From Planctomycetales bacterium (lineage in GTDB: Bacteria > Planctomycetota > Planctomycetia > Isosphaerales > Isosphaeraceae): 64,000 nt of DNA. Positions 9,015-19,304 of this stretch are shown here, piece by piece; position 1 is the stretch's first letter, and each line of letters opens with the position of its first letter. The translations under genes and the position numbers were made by a program. The notes beneath the pieces are model-generated. The model saw nothing but the letters and a program-made list of their open reading frames with translations, searched no databases and was not told where the DNA came from. The stretch lies in assembly GCA_027452145.1 (NCBI GenBank), contig DAIDHB010000030.1, forward strand, positions 49,165 through 113,164, written 5' to 3'.

Positions 9015-10868
9015 TCACCCTCGAATCCCCAACCCCTCGGAATCCGCCGACGATGGTGCCGCGGCGGCCTCGTGGTAGGGCCTTCGGTCGCGGTAGAGCC
9101 GCAGCCGGGTGCGGTAGTCGTCCTTCTGCCGGTCGTCGGCAAGCAGGTCGATGGCCTCCTGCTGCCACTTCACGGCCGCCTCGAAGTCGCCCGCCTCGGC
9201 GCAGGCGACAGCCAGCGTGTCGAGGTACACGGGCTGATTCCACGACGTCAGCTCGCACGCGCGGGTGGCCGCGGCGACGGCGGCCTTGCCGTCGCGGCAC
9301 GAGGCCTCGGGGCAGCCGCCCAGGATCATCGCGAGGTCGTTGAACGCATCGGCGTAGCTGGGATTGAGCCGGGCCGCCTCGACGTAGTGCCGCACCGCCT
9401 CGGCGTACCGGAGCTGGCGGAATCGCGCCGAGGCCAGGCCGTAATGCGCCGTGGCGCTCGGGCCGCCGTGCGCCAGCGCGTGCGACCAGAGCGTCTCCGA
9501 ATCGCGCCAGGCCCCGCACTGTGCCCGGCTCAGCATCGCCAGGGCCAGCACGGCTCCGCCGCCAGCGGAGGCGAACGCGACCCTCCCCACCCGGCCGCGA
9601 GCCGTCCGTTCGTAGAGTCGCGCGAGCCCCGCGCCGAGCAGCACCGCAAGGCCCAGCATCGAGACATATCCATAGCGATCGGCGGCGATCTGGTTGCCGA
9701 TCCGCACCAGGCCCGAGCTCGGGGCCAGGATGATAAGGTAGCTGAGCCAGGCTGCCAGCAGGCCCGGATACCGCCGGCGCAGGAGGAACAGGCCGATCGT
9801 CGCGCCCAGCGTGGCCGCGGTCGCGAGCAGGAACCGCGGCGCCATCGGGTCGATCCGCGCGGGCAGCGGGTAGAACGCGGCGATGTCGATCGGTACGAAG
9901 CTCTTCACCGGGTAGAACCAGACCCCGTAGCACGCCTGGGCAAGCCGCGCGGCGATCCCGTCGTGCTCGAGCGGGACCAGCGACCGCCCGCCGGACTTGG
10001 CCTGAATCGCCAGCCAGGCGAAGATCAGGCTGAGCAGCAGGAACGGGGCTTTCTCGAGCCAGACCCGGCGAGCCCGAGGCCCGAGCCAGCCGCCGGCGCC
10101 ATTCCCGAGCCGTCGCAATGGATAGACGTCGAGGATCACCAGCACGGCCGCCAGTGGCACCGCGGCGGCCTTCGACAACAAGGCCGCGGCGTACAGGATG
10201 AGCGACAGCAGCAGCCAGGTCCACCGGCGCGCGGCGGTCGCCTCGCCGGCCGCGCGCAGATAGGCCAGCACCGCCAGGACGGCGAACAGGGCGCATGGGA
10301 GGTACGGCTGGCTCGAGGCCCAGGCGACCGCCTCGACCCGCAGCGGATGCACGGCGAAGAGAGCCGTCGCGAGCGCCGCGCCGACGACGCGGGCGCGCGG
10401 ATCGCCGGGTGTCGCCGGGTCGCGGGAGCCGGAGCGGGCGAGCAGGTCGAGCATCAGGGCGTAAAGCGCGACGGCGACACCGGCATGAAAGACCATGCTG
10501 GCGAGGTGATATCCGCGGGGATCGAGGCCCCAGAGCATGTATTCCACTTCGAGGATCATCCAGGCAACCGGCTGGTAGACGCCGAGCAAGGTCGTCGTCC
10601 AGGCCCACTGCAACTGCGGCCAGCCGATGCCGCGATAGTCGAGGTTCAGGAAGAAGTTGGGCTCGTCGTCCCAGTCGACGAAGCGGTTGGCGAGCGCGGG
10701 CCAGAATGCGGCGGCCACGAGCACGACGATCGGCACGGCGAGGGCCCAGGCGAGGCGTCGGTCGCGGGCGGGTGGGGCCGCGTCTGGCGGTGTCGTGAGC
10801 CGTTGCGTCGCGGCGGCGGCGTGGGCGGTGGCATGGCGGCGGCGGCCCCGGCTCCTGGCTTTCTTCAC
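9015..10868 (-). CDS. Multipass membrane protein with C-terminal TPR repeats (TMTC/PMT-like), copy 2
   Basis: About 617 aa and clearly paralogous to the downstream gene: the membrane half is nearly colinear (ANRFVDWDDEPNF, GIGWPQLQWAWTTTLLGVYQ, then YHLASMVFHAGVAVALYAL). The C-terminal TPR block is shorter, with about two recognisable units against four to five in copy 1. Both copies end with the same AAVAAATRACELT-type TPR-like segment and a tail with an LxLYxxRRP motif. The start is the GTG at 10868 after GAGGA; an in-frame TTG six bases upstream (10874) is less likely. The tandem arrangement on one strand indicates local duplication followed by TPR loss or gain. Confidence 0.85.
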   Translation of the reverse strand: MKKARSRGRRRHATAHAAAATQRLTTPPDAAPPARDRRLAWALAVPIVVLVAAAFWPALANRFVDWDDEPNFFLNLDYRGIGWPQLQWAWTTTLLGVYQPVAWMILEVEYMLWGLDPRGYHLASMVFHAGVAVALYALMLDLLARSGSRDPATPGDPRARVVGAALATALFAVHPLRVEAVAWASSQPYLPCALFAVLAVLAYLRAAGEATAARRWTWLLLSLILYAAALLSKAAAVPLAAVLVILDVYPLRRLGNGAGGWLGPRARRVWLEKAPFLLLSLIFAWLAIQAKSGGRSLVPLEHDGIAARLAQACYGVWFYPVKSFVPIDIAAFYPLPARIDPMAPRFLLATAATLGATIGLFLLRRRYPGLLAAWLSYLIILAPSSGLVRIGNQIAADRYGYVSMLGLAVLLGAGLARLYERTARGRVGRVAFASAGGGAVLALAMLSRAQCGAWRDSETLWSHALAHGGPSATAHYGLASARFRQLRYAEAVRHYVEAARLNPSYADAFNDLAMILGGCPEASCRDGKAAVAAATRACELTSWNQPVYLDTLAVACAEAGDFEAAVKWQQEAIDLLADDRQKDDYRTRLRLYRDRRPYHEAAAAPSSADSEGLGIRG

Positions 10869-11242
10869 CGTCAATCCTCGCGTGCGGTCGACCGGGCGTC
10901 ATCCGGAGCAGGTCAGGCTTTCCCGCCTGACGGGCTTCCAAGGTCGGTCAGGCTCTCCGCCTGACGGGCTTCTGTGTCCGACTGGAACGCCTGGCCCATG
11001 TGAGATTCTCGCTTCCCGGCGTTGTATCCTGGATGGGTTGGGACGAGGCCAGCCCGGCGGATCATCCAGCCTCCCATTAGACGTCCGGCGTCAGATGGCT
11101 TCAAGCCGGTCATCCCGAGGGCGTCCGGCGTATCGTCGCGGACGACAATCCGGAAAAAACGGGATCGGCCCGGCCGTCGGCGGGCAATAGATCGAGGAGA
11201 CCGAGGGGCGATCGGACGGATGACAGGGGAGGCAGCCGAATC
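10869..11242. other. Divergent intergenic region with two hairpin-repeat copies
   Basis: This 374-base spacer lies between divergently transcribed genes, so it should hold promoters for both. Two direct copies of the GTCAGGC/GCCTGAC hairpin repeat sit at 10911-10938 and 10946-10972. A segment at about 11079-11117 (ATTAGACGTC, then GGCTTCAAGCCGG) resembles 8893-8930 upstream of the paralogous membrane/TPR gene, which suggests the upstream region was duplicated with the gene. The AGGGGAGG at 11226-11233 is the ribosome-binding site of the sigma-factor gene. No ORF is credible here. Confidence 0.6.
10911..10972 (+). repeat. Two direct copies of interspersed hairpin repeat (AT-pair version)
   Basis: Copies at 10911-10938 and 10946-10972 share GTCAGGC, a 5-6 base loop (TTTCCC or TCTCC) and GCCTGACGGGCTTC. 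Each can fold into a 7-bp stem. The same stem occurs at 31721, 33907, 36743 and, inverted, at 36811-36836. These two copies lack the AAGTAG prefix found at the other sites. Confidence 0.8.
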
Positions 11243-14200
11243 ATGGCCAGGACCACGACGACCACGGGCGAGGTGGGCCGGCACCTGCGGCAGCTCTTCG
11301 ACGCCGGCAGCGCCGTCGGCCTGAGTGACGGCGAGCTGCTCGAGCGGTTCGCCGCCGCGGGGGATGACGCAGGTCGGTGCGAGTCGGCGTTCGAGGCGAT
11401 CGTGGCGCGGCACGGTCCGGCGGTGCTCTCCGTCTGCCGCCAGGTGCTGGGCGACAGTCACGCGGCCGAGGATGCGTTCCAGGCGACGTTCCTGGTGCTG
11501 GTGCGGCGGTCTGGTTCGCTACGAATTCGCGCGGGCGGCTCGCTGGGCGCGTGGCTTTATGGGGTGGCCTGTCGCACGGCGATGAAGGCGCGCAAGGCGA
11601 CGATGCGGCGCCGAGTGCGCGAGAGGCGCGCGGCGAGGCCGGAGGCACGCGCCGGCACGGCAATCGCCGAGGTCGAGGCGGCCGACGCCGGTATCGCCCT
11701 GCATGCGGAGGTCGTCCGTCTGCCGGCGCGGTATCGCGAGGCGGTCGTGCTGTGCTACTTCGAGGGCCGGACGCACGACGAGGCGGCGGCGACCATCGGT
11801 TGCCCGGTGGGCACAGTGCGCGGCCGGCTGGCCCGCGCCCGCGACCTGCTCCGCGGCCGGCTCACCCGGCGCGGGCTGGCGCCGTCGATGGCGGGGCTGA
11901 CCACGGCGGGGCTCGAGGCGCGGGCGGTCGCCATCGTCCCGCCGTCGCTCCTTCGCGCGACGCTCGGCGCGGCTCTCGATCAGGCTCACGCCGGCGCGGC
12001 CCGGTCCATGATCGCGGTCCTCCAGGGGATCGCGGCCTCGCGGCCGACGTCCGCGATCACGATCGCGGCCGCGGTGGGGCTGGTCGCGGTGGGGATCGCG
12101 CTGCGGATGGCGACAGGTTCGCCCGTGGCTTCCGGGCCGATCGCCCCAGTCGCTCCGATCGCGGCGGCCGCCGAGACGCCGGCGCCCGACGAGCCCCTCG
12201 GCGATCCGTTACCGCCGCATGGGCGGGTCCGGCTGGGAAGCGACGCGTTCCGCCACGGGGTCGAGGTCAACGAGGTGTTCGTCCCCCGCGACGGCAAGAG
12301 GCTGGTCACGATCGACAGCGATCGCGTCATCCACATCTGGGACGCGGCGACCGGCCGATCCCTCCACCGGATCGAGCTGGCGGGTCGGAACTTCGCCCGG
12401 ATCGCGCTCTCACCCGACGGCAAGACCATCGCGACGACCGAGCCCAGCCCCGAGCACCGCCTGCGGCTCTGGGACGTCGCCACCGGCCGCGAGCGCCGTC
12501 GGCTGCACACGCCCCGCGACGAGTCGTGCGACTGTCCCATCTTCACGCCCGACGGCCGGTCACTGATCACGCTCGGGTCGGTGCGCCAGGGCGAGCGGGA
12601 GCCGGGCCAGTCGCCGCGCTGCTTCGACATCCGCGACCTGACCGCATCCGGCGCGCGGCGCCGGCAGCTCGTGGGCAACTGGGGCGGGATCTGGGAGTTC
12701 GACGTCTCGCCCGACGGCCGGACGATCGCCGCGATCGACGACCGGGTTTACGTGGGCGGCCGGGCCGTCCTGAATCGACCGCACGGAGTCGCGATGCGGG
12801 GCGCAATCGACCTCGTGGACATCGCCACCGGCCGGCTCCGGCTGGTGCTGGGCGCGGAGGGCCTGTCCATCCGCTCGCAGGCCTTCTCGCCCGACTCGAC
12901 GTACCTGGCGGTCGGTTTCGACGACGGGACGGTGCGTGTTTATGACACGGCCGACGGCCGCGAGCGACTCCCGCGGATGGTCCACCGCGTGCCGGTCGGC
13001 CCGCCTCCGCCGAGGAGCGACCCCGAGGAGGAGCGGCGGATGCAGGCATCCGGCCGGTGGTCGCCGCTGCCGATCAGCTCGGCGTATGCGAACTGGCTCG
13101 AGGTGATCGACGCGCTGGCGTTCTCGCCCGACGGGAAGATCCTGGCGGGCGGCTCGCGGCTGGCCGCGGTGACACCCTCGCGCGGGTCGCTGTTCTTCTG
13201 GGACTTCGCCCGGGGCGACGAGCTGCGGCGGGTCGAGGGCTTCCCGGCCGGTCCGATCTCGCTGGCCTTTTCCGCCGACGGCCGGACGATCGCCGTGGCG
13301 GGCACGAACGAGCCGAGGCCCAGGATCTGGGAGGTCGCCACCGGGCGCGAGGTTCTCCCGCAGGCCGGGCACCTGCGGGCGATCCTGGCGCTGGCGATCT
13401 CGCCGAGGGACGGCACCGTGTTCACCGGCGGCCGGGACGGCACCGTCCGCCGCTGGGACGCGTCGACGGGTCGCGAGCTGGCCGTGATTGCCAGGTTCGA
13501 GGGGCGGACGGTCGATCGCCTGGCGATCGCGCCGGACGGCCGGACGCTGGTGATCCAGGGCAATTTCGGCGACCCGGTCGTCTGGAGCGTGGCCGAGGGT
13601 CGGGAACTCGCGCACCTGGCCGGCTTCGCGGGCGGCACTCCCCTGCTCTTCCCGATCGCGTGCTCGCCGGATGGCCGCTCGGCGCTCTTCGGGCGGACGA
13701 TCTGGGACCTGGCAACCGGCGAGCGTCGCGCCGAGCTGCACATACGCGACGACCCGGGGCCGGTGAGCGTCTGGGTTTCGCTGTATCACCCCGACGGTCG
13801 GCCCATCCTCTCGACCGGCCCGGGCTTCATCTGGGCGTGGGATGCGGCCACGGGCGAGGACCAGGGCGTCGTGATGCGGAATGAGGCGCTGCGCTACGGC
13901 CTTGCCGCGATCAGCCCCGACGGCCACCTGCTGGCGACGAGTCCCTTGCTCCACCTCACGGACCCGGAGCCGGCCGAGCGCTGGATCGACCTGTGGGACC
14001 TGTCGACGGGCCGCGAGGCCGCGCGGCTGCCGGCGCACGGCGGAGCCGGCCGCGGCCTGGCGTTCTCGCCAGACGGACGGCTGCTGGTCGAGTTCCGCTC
14101 GGATAACTCGGCCATCAGCAATGCGTCCGAGCCCGACCCGCGAGAGCCGGCGATCTGGATCTGGAACATCGCCGCCCGTCGCGAGCTGCGCGAGTTTAAC

Positions 14201-14317
14201 GGCCACCGGGGCCGGGTCAACGCCGCCGCTTTTACCCCCGACGGCCGCGCACTGATCACGGCCGGCGACGAGGGGACGGCGATGGTCTGGGATATCTCGG
14301 ACCTGGCCGGACGGTAG
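11243..14317 (+). CDS. ECF sigma factor fused to transmembrane helix and WD40 domain, copy 1
   Basis: A 1024-aa fusion. Residues about 50-125 match sigma-70 region 2 ([20 protein letters not shown], then [14 protein letters not shown]). About 155-205 is region 4 with its helix-turn-helix ([20 protein letters not shown], then [20 protein letters not shown]). One hydrophobic helix follows near 272-292 ([17 protein letters not shown]). The rest is a WD40/beta-propeller region with at least ten LAFSPDGR...WDxATG-like units, ending in [20 protein letters not shown]. The start is the ATG at 11243 after GGGGAGG. Planctomycetes are known to carry ECF sigma factors with long C-terminal extensions. Here the topology implies a membrane-anchored sigma factor whose propeller may lie across the membrane and sense a signal. 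No anti-sigma gene is adjacent. Confidence 0.93.
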   Translation: MARTTTTTGEVGRHLRQLFDAGSAVGLSDGELLERFAAAGDDAGRCESAFEAIVARHGPAVLSVCRQVLGDSHAAEDAFQATFLVLVRRSGSLRIRAGGSLGAWLYGVACRTAMKARKATMRRRVRERRAARPEARAGTAIAEVEAADAGIALHAEVVRLPARYREAVVLCYFEGRTHDEAAATIGCPVGTVRGRLARARDLLRGRLTRRGLAPSMAGLTTAGLEARAVAIVPPSLLRATLGAALDQAHAGAARSMIAVLQGIAASRPTSAITIAAAVGLVAVGIALRMATGSPVASGPIAPVAPIAAAAETPAPDEPLGDPLPPHGRVRLGSDAFRHGVEVNEVFVPRDGKRLVTIDSDRVIHIWDAATGRSLHRIELAGRNFARIALSPDGKTIATTEPSPEHRLRLWDVATGRERRRLHTPRDESCDCPIFTPDGRSLITLGSVRQGEREPGQSPRCFDIRDLTASGARRRQLVGNWGGIWEFDVSPDGRTIAAIDDRVYVGGRAVLNRPHGVAMRGAIDLVDIATGRLRLVLGAEGLSIRSQAFSPDSTYLAVGFDDGTVRVYDTADGRERLPRMVHRVPVGPPPPRSDPEEERRMQASGRWSPLPISSAYANWLEVIDALAFSPDGKILAGGSRLAAVTPSRGSLFFWDFARGDELRRVEGFPAGPISLAFSADGRTIAVAGTNEPRPRIWEVATGREVLPQAGHLRAILALAISPRDGTVFTGGRDGTVRRWDASTGRELAVIARFEGRTVDRLAIAPDGRTLVIQGNFGDPVVWSVAEGRELAHLAGFAGGTPLLFPIACSPDGRSALFGRTIWDLATGERRAELHIRDDPGPVSVWVSLYHPDGRPILSTGPGFIWAWDAATGEDQGVVMRNEALRYGLAAISPDGHLLATSPLLHLTDPEPAERWIDLWDLSTGREAARLPAHGGAGRGLAFSPDGRLLVEFRSDNSAISNASEPDPREPAIWIWNIAARRELREFNGHRGRVNAAAFTPDGRALITAGDEGTAMVWDISDLAGR

Positions 14318-14486
14318 TCCAGGTCAATCATTTGCGTGGCGGTCCCGGAGCGGCAGCCGGCACTTCCCTCGCCTCGATTGCGGTCCTGGTCGGCGATTGG
14401 TTGGCCGACGAGTGAGGATCTCTGTAAGATGCAGATGAAGTCGGCGGCACGATCGGAGCGGCCTTCCTCTAGGGACCGGAAACACG

Positions 14487-14969
14487 ATGAGCGCCCTGAG
14501 GGCTTTTCTCAAGGAGCAGGCCACGGCACTGCGCGAGACGGAGGCCGAGTGCGCGGAGGCCGTCGCGGAATGGAAGACGGCGCTGCAATCGCTCCTCGAC
14601 CGGCTCGAACACTGGCTCCGCGAAGCCGATCCGCGGAACATCCTATCGATCCGGCGGATTCCGGTGGTAGTCCGCCAGAGGCGGCTGGGCATCTACGATG
14701 TCAATGGGCTTGAGGTCCGGCTTGGAGATCGATCTGTGCGTGTGAAGCCGGCCTCGCGCTACTCGTCCTGGCCATCATCGCCGGACGAGCCGGAGATGAT
14801 GGCCGGCGATGGCGGGGTCATCATCAGCGGCCCCAATGGCAGGTACACGGTCTATCGGCGAAAGAACGAGGACGGCGATGAGTGGATCATCGCGGAGTGT
14901 GGCATTTACAACTCCCAGATCCTCGATCAAGCCGCCTTCGAGGATGCCATCCTCCGGCTCCTGAAGTGA
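14487..14969 (+). CDS. Small uncharacterised protein with N-terminal coiled coil
   Basis: 160 aa, not assignable to a family by eye. Residues about 5-50 form a charged amphipathic helix likely to be coiled coil (EQATALRETEAECAEAVAEW). The C-terminal half reads like a small beta-rich domain (GIYDVNGLEVRLGDRSVRV; NGRYTVYRRKNEDGDEWII) and resembles a compact fold rather than noise. No signal peptide or membrane helix is seen. It lies between two paralogous ECF-WD40 genes on the same strand, 169 bases after the first and 230 before the second, so a role in their signalling is possible but unproven. The ribosome-binding site is weak. Confidence 0.7.
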   Translation: MSALRAFLKEQATALRETEAECAEAVAEWKTALQSLLDRLEHWLREADPRNILSIRRIPVVVRQRRLGIYDVNGLEVRLGDRSVRVKPASRYSSWPSSPDEPEMMAGDGGVIISGPNGRYTVYRRKNEDGDEWIIAECGIYNSQILDQAAFEDAILRLLK

Positions 14970-15068
14970 CCGATCGCGCCGGCTCGATCGCCTTTCTCAT
15001 CTGTCGCTCCGGAAGGTTGCAGCGCCCCGCCCGTCCGTGGGCAATACTACCCGGCAGGAGAGGTTCTC

Positions 15069-15126
15069 AAGTAGGTCGGGCAGTCTTGCCCGACGCTCAG
15101 GCCCCGTTGGGCAAGACGGCCCGACG
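15069..15126 (+). repeat. Interspersed hairpin repeat (GC-pair version)
   Basis: AAGTAGGTCGGGCAGTCTTG followed by CCCGACG, then a partial inverted copy (TTGGGCAAGACGGCCCGAC). The first half folds as GTCGGGC-AGTCTT-GCCCGAC, a 7-bp stem. It is the same family as 25605-25669 and 26707-26735. Confidence 0.8.
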
Positions 15127-15199
15127 GACTTTCGTGCCGGCGAAACAGGTATGACGGCGCGGACGGATCGCACGACGAAATCGGGGCGAGGGATCGGAC

Positions 15200-18100
15200 A
15201 TGGCGAGTGCATCGGCGGGCGAGGTCGGACGGCACCTGCGGCAGCTTTTTGACGCCGGCAGCGCCGTCGGCCTCGGCGACGGCGAGCTGCTCGAGCGGTT
15301 CGCCGCTTCGCGGCGGGACGATCCTCGGCGTGAGTCAGCCGGGCCGGCCGAGTCGGCGTTCGAGGCGATCGTGGCGCGGCACGGGCCGACGGTGCTCTCC
15401 GTCTGCCGCCAGGTGCTGGGCGATAATCACGCCGCGGAGGACGCCTTCCAGGCCACGTTCCTCGTCCTGGTGCGGCGGGCGAGCTCGTTGCGGCTGCGCA
15501 ACAGCGGCTCGCTGGGCTCGTGGCTTTATGGGGTCGCCTATCGCACGTCGCTCAAGGCGCGCAAGGGGGCGACGCGCCGGCGGACACGCGAACAGCGAGT
15601 GGCAATGCCCGAGTCGAAGGGCGGAACCGCCGTGGTCGTCGAGGTCGAGCGCACCGACCTGGCCTCGGCCCTGCACGCCGAGGTCGCCCGGCTGCCGGCC
15701 AAGTACCGGGCGCCGCTGGTTCTGTGCTACTTCGAGGGCCGATCGCACGACGAGGCCGCGGGGGCGCTGAACTGGCCAGTCGGCACCGTGCGCTGCCGGC
15801 TGTCGCGCGGCCGCGAGATGCTGCGCAAGCGGCTGGTCCGCCGCGGGCTGACGCTCTCGGTGGCAGCAGGACTGGCCGCGGGTGAACCGTGGGCGGCCTC
15901 GGTGGCGCGAGCCGAGGTCCCCGCGCGTCTGGTCCGCGCGACGCTCGAATCGGCGCTCGCCGGCTCGACCGCCGCTCCCCTGGCCGCGATGGTGCGATCG
16001 GCGATCGGTTGGTGGCTCGCCGCGCGCTGGCGTACGGCCGCGCTCGCGGCCATGCTCGGCCTGGCCGCGATCGCCTCGGCAATCGCCCTCACGCGGATGC
16101 CGGCCCCGGGTGGAATGCCGGCCTCGCCGCCCGCTCGGACGATCGTCGCGACAACTCCCATTGCTCCGATCGTGGCCCCGCCGGATGCCGGCGGCCTGCC
16201 GGCCCACGCGCGGGCCCGGCTGGGGACCGACGCATTTCGTCACGGCAGCCTGGTCAACCAGGTGCTCACCACCCGCGACGGCAAGACCGTGGTGACGGCC
16301 GACATCAAACGGGTTGTTTATCTCTGGGACGCCGCCACCGGCCGGCTGCGGCATCGAATCGCCCTGGCGGGTCAGCTTTTTGAGCCGATCGTCCTGTCGC
16401 CCGACGGTACCTTGCTCCTCACCGGCGAGCCCAACCCCGACCATCGATTCCGGGTCTGGGACGTGGCCAGCGGGCGCGAGCGGGCCCGGATGCCGATGCG
16501 CCCGGGCAAGGACGATCCCTGGAACACCCCGGCATTCCTGCCCGACGGCCGGACCGTGATCCTCTTCGGCCGGCAGCCCGAGGGGACGACCGGGCGGTAT
16601 CAGTCGGTCATCGGCCTGTGGGACCTCGCGCACCCCGACGTGCCTCCGAGGCGCCTGGTCGGCCCCTGGACCGAGATCGGCCTGTCGCGGGTCTCGCCCG
16701 ACGGCACGATGCTGGCCGGGTTCGGCGACGCGACGGAACCCACGCCGCCGGCGGCCGGCGCGCTCCCCGGCGCGGGCATGTCGGGGCCTCAGCCCGAGTC
16801 CATGCTGCGGATCGTCGAGTTTCCGACGCGCCGCGAGCGGGCGAGCGTTCGGCTCGGGGAAAAGCACGGCGTGGCGCTGGCGTTCGCGCCCGACTCGCGC
16901 CACCTGGCCGTCGCGCTCGACGACGGCACGGTGCGGGTGGTTTCCACGGCCGACGGCCGCGAGCGGCCGCCACGGATGGCCCCGCTCGCGAGCACTGCTC
17001 CGCGCGTGGGTCCGGGCGACCCCGCCGCGGTCGAACGCCGCGAGGTGATCGGGGCGCTCGCGTTCTCGTCGGATGGATCGACCCTCGCCGGCGGCTCGTG
17101 CCTGCTGGGACTGACTCCCTCGCCGGGCTCGCTCTACCTCTGGGACTTCGTCGTCGGCACCGAGCGCAGGCGGATCGGCGAGTTCCGCACCGGCCCGGGC
17201 GCCCTGGCGTTCGCGCCCGACGGCCGGACGATTGCCGGCGCGGTGAACTGGGAGCCGGTCATGCGGGTCTACCAGGTCGCCAATGGCCGCGAGGCCCTGC
17301 CGCGGGTCGGGCATGCGAGCGGCGTCGGCGCGGTGGCCGTCTCGCCAGCGGATGGCACGATCTTCACCGCCAGCTTCGACGGCGCGATCCACCGTTGGGA
17401 TCCCGCCACCGGGATCGACCTGGGCCTACCCGCCGGGATGAGCTCGGTGGTCGACCTGGCCATCGCCCCCGACGGCCGCAGCCTGGCCGCCTGCGGCCCG
17501 TACGGAGATCCCCTGATCATCAGCGTGCCCGACGGCGATGAGATCCGCCACCTCCCCGGCCAGTCGATCGGCGGCACCACGCCCCGGCAGATCGCGTGGT
17601 CGCCCGACGGCCGGGCGGTGGGCTTCGGCCGGACGATCCGCGACGCGTCCTCGGGGAAGGAGCTGAGGGCCCTTCGCATCCCGGGCGAGCGCGAGAATTC
17701 GGTCCCCGAGGTGCGGCTGTTCTTCTATTTCCCCGACGGCCGGCGCGCCATCACGGTGGAAAAAGACCTCGCCCGAACGTGGGACGTGGCGACGGGCGCC
17801 GAGGCATCCCCGCCGCTGGCGATCGTGGGCGAGCGCGTGGCGATCTCGGCCGACGGCCGGTTCCTGGCGACGGGCGGGTTCTCGAACGAGCCGGTGAATG
17901 CCCGGCCGCCCGATTCAACGCTCCGCGTCTGGGACCTGGCCGAGCGTCGCCTGATCGCGACAATCCCCGGCCGCGAGCGTTCCCTCTGCGGCGTGGCGCT
18001 GTCGCCCGACGGTCGGCTGCTGGCGTCGTTCCGCCCCGAGCAGGCCGGTATCCGCTCGGTCCAGGACCCGGACCCGCAGGATCCCGTGATCCGGATTCAC

Positions 18101-18244
18101 GAGGTCAAGACGGGCCGCGAACTGCGCCGGCTCGAAGGGCATCGGGGGAGCATCAACGACGCGATCTTCACCCGCGACGGCCGCACGCTGATCTCGGCGA
18201 GCGAGGACGGCACGGCGATGGTGTGGGATGTGTCGGACCTGTAA
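15200..18244 (+). CDS. ECF sigma factor fused to transmembrane helix and WD40 domain, copy 2
   Basis: A 1014-aa paralogue of the fusion at 11243, with the same order. Sigma region 2 is at about 55-135 ([20 protein letters not shown], then [20 protein letters not shown]), and region 4 at about 160-215 ([20 protein letters not shown], then [20 protein letters not shown]). A hydrophobic stretch near 275-297 ([18 protein letters not shown]) leads into an extended WD40 region whose units carry FSPDGR- and WDVATG-like motifs. The first 30 residues are almost the same as in copy 1 ([19 protein letters not shown]), which indicates recent common descent, while the propellers are more diverged. The start is the ATG at 15200, after a GAGGG motif. 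Confidence 0.93.
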   Translation: MASASAGEVGRHLRQLFDAGSAVGLGDGELLERFAASRRDDPRRESAGPAESAFEAIVARHGPTVLSVCRQVLGDNHAAEDAFQATFLVLVRRASSLRLRNSGSLGSWLYGVAYRTSLKARKGATRRRTREQRVAMPESKGGTAVVVEVERTDLASALHAEVARLPAKYRAPLVLCYFEGRSHDEAAGALNWPVGTVRCRLSRGREMLRKRLVRRGLTLSVAAGLAAGEPWAASVARAEVPARLVRATLESALAGSTAAPLAAMVRSAIGWWLAARWRTAALAAMLGLAAIASAIALTRMPAPGGMPASPPARTIVATTPIAPIVAPPDAGGLPAHARARLGTDAFRHGSLVNQVLTTRDGKTVVTADIKRVVYLWDAATGRLRHRIALAGQLFEPIVLSPDGTLLLTGEPNPDHRFRVWDVASGRERARMPMRPGKDDPWNTPAFLPDGRTVILFGRQPEGTTGRYQSVIGLWDLAHPDVPPRRLVGPWTEIGLSRVSPDGTMLAGFGDATEPTPPAAGALPGAGMSGPQPESMLRIVEFPTRRERASVRLGEKHGVALAFAPDSRHLAVALDDGTVRVVSTADGRERPPRMAPLASTAPRVGPGDPAAVERREVIGALAFSSDGSTLAGGSCLLGLTPSPGSLYLWDFVVGTERRRIGEFRTGPGALAFAPDGRTIAGAVNWEPVMRVYQVANGREALPRVGHASGVGAVAVSPADGTIFTASFDGAIHRWDPATGIDLGLPAGMSSVVDLAIAPDGRSLAACGPYGDPLIISVPDGDEIRHLPGQSIGGTTPRQIAWSPDGRAVGFGRTIRDASSGKELRALRIPGERENSVPEVRLFFYFPDGRRAITVEKDLARTWDVATGAEASPPLAIVGERVAISADGRFLATGGFSNEPVNARPPDSTLRVWDLAERRLIATIPGRERSLCGVALSPDGRLLASFRPEQAGIRSVQDPDPQDPVIRIHEVKTGRELRRLEGHRGSINDAIFTRDGRTLISASEDGTAMVWDVSDL

Positions 18245-18577
18245 GACGCCGGTCCCGGAAGCCCACAAATGTGGGCGTCAGGACGTAGCCGGGGGGCGTC
18301 AGCCCCCCGGGGCCGTCAGGCAGACCCAGATCTCCCCGCCATCGTGTCACCCACCCGGCCGCGACCCCGCCACGCGGGGTCGCGGCCGGGTGGGTCCGTC
18401 GAGAGGATTCGGAGTGTGGCGCCGCGGTCCGAGTCCGGGGGGCTGACGCCCCCCGGCTACGTCCGATCGCCCCCTGACGGGGGCTCGGAGCCCTGCCGGG
18501 ACAGACTCTCACTCGCCGGCGCGTCGGGCTTGTGTCGGGGGATGGGTGAATCTCCACACGCCGATCGCCAAAGCGAT
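18245..18577. other. Intergenic region holding a 180-bp nested palindromic element
   Basis: No coding sequence is supported between these convergent genes. Most of the spacer is taken up by the inverted-repeat element at 18283-18462. The remaining bases show nothing recognisable. Confidence 0.6.
18283..18462. repeat. 28-bp inverted repeat enclosing a perfect 20-bp hairpin
   Basis: The arms at 18283-18310 (ACGTAGCCGGGGGGCGTCAG, then CCCCCCGG) and 18435-18462 are perfect reverse complements. Each arm is itself nearly palindromic (CCGGGGGG / CCCCCCGG). Inside, 18351-18370 and 18374-18393 are a perfect 20-bp inverted repeat with a 3-base loop (CCACCCGGCCGCGACCCCGC pairing with its complement). 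The whole looks like a defined mobile or REP-like module lying between convergent genes. A bidirectional terminator role is possible, but there is no T-tract. Confidence 0.85.
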
Positions 18578-19015
18578 CTAGAAGAACTCCATCAAAACGA
18601 CATAACTAAAAAACAGGAAGATGTGCACGAGGCAGAGGACGACCCCCGATATCGACAGCACCGAGAACCGGGCACCGCACCTCCGGGCGATGTAGCAGCC
18701 GGCGACGCCGAGGAACACGCCGGCGATGGCGGCGATCGCGCAGTCCTTGCTCGGCACGTAATAGGGCGCCGCGCCGGTGATCGCGCGCTCGTTCCAGCCC
18801 GCCAGCGGGCGGCGCAGCATCCCCGCGAACAGCGCGACCAGCAGGACCACACCGATCGACGTGGCCAGCGAGCCCAGGGCCAGCGTGACCAGCGTCTCCC
18901 GCAGGCGCGTGGCGCGTTCGCCGTCGCGCGGGCCGGACGGCTCCGGCGGGAGCACGAGCTGGCGCCGGTCCCATTCCGGGAGCATGAGCTCGGGTGTCTT
19001 GCGTTCCGTGAGCAT
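18578..19015 (-). CDS. Small integral membrane protein, uncharacterised
   Basis: 145 aa. A charged N-terminal cytoplasmic segment of about 45 residues precedes three to four hydrophobic helices (VTLALGSLATSIGVVLLVAL; CAIAAIAGVFLGVAGCYIA; FSVLSISGVVLCLVHIFLFF). The end is ESS-poor and finishes in MEFF. The hydrophobic periodicity and the codon use support a real gene. No family is recognised. It is divergent from the acyltransferase gene downstream. Confidence 0.7.
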   Translation of the reverse strand: MLTERKTPELMLPEWDRRQLVLPPEPSGPRDGERATRLRETLVTLALGSLATSIGVVLLVALFAGMLRRPLAGWNERAITGAAPYYVPSKDCAIAAIAGVFLGVAGCYIARRCGARFSVLSISGVVLCLVHIFLFFSYVVLMEFF

Positions 19016-19304
19016 GGGCGCGTCTGATGGTCGGAGGCGGCTTCCGGCCCGCCCGGGGATGAGGCGGGGAAACGAGGAGGCGGGCGACGTCCGACGTCCT
19101 GAGGTGGCCGTCGCACCGATGTGGATTCATGCTAATCACGGATCGGGCCGGAGGGAAGACCGTCGTGCCCGGCTTTATCCCACTCCGGCCGGCCGGGCCG
19201 GAAAGCCGCCGGACGCCTCCGCGCTCCCGACCCTTGGCGGCCGGGCGAGATCCACTATGATGGAGCCCGACGAGGCGCACCGCCTCGCGGAGGGACCAGC
19301 GCTG

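Noticed and set aside
6542..10964. Long plus-strand open frames over the two membrane/TPR genes
   Set aside because: Repetitive Arg/Gly/Gln-rich translations with no motif; the minus-strand frames have helices, TPRs and ribosome-binding sites.
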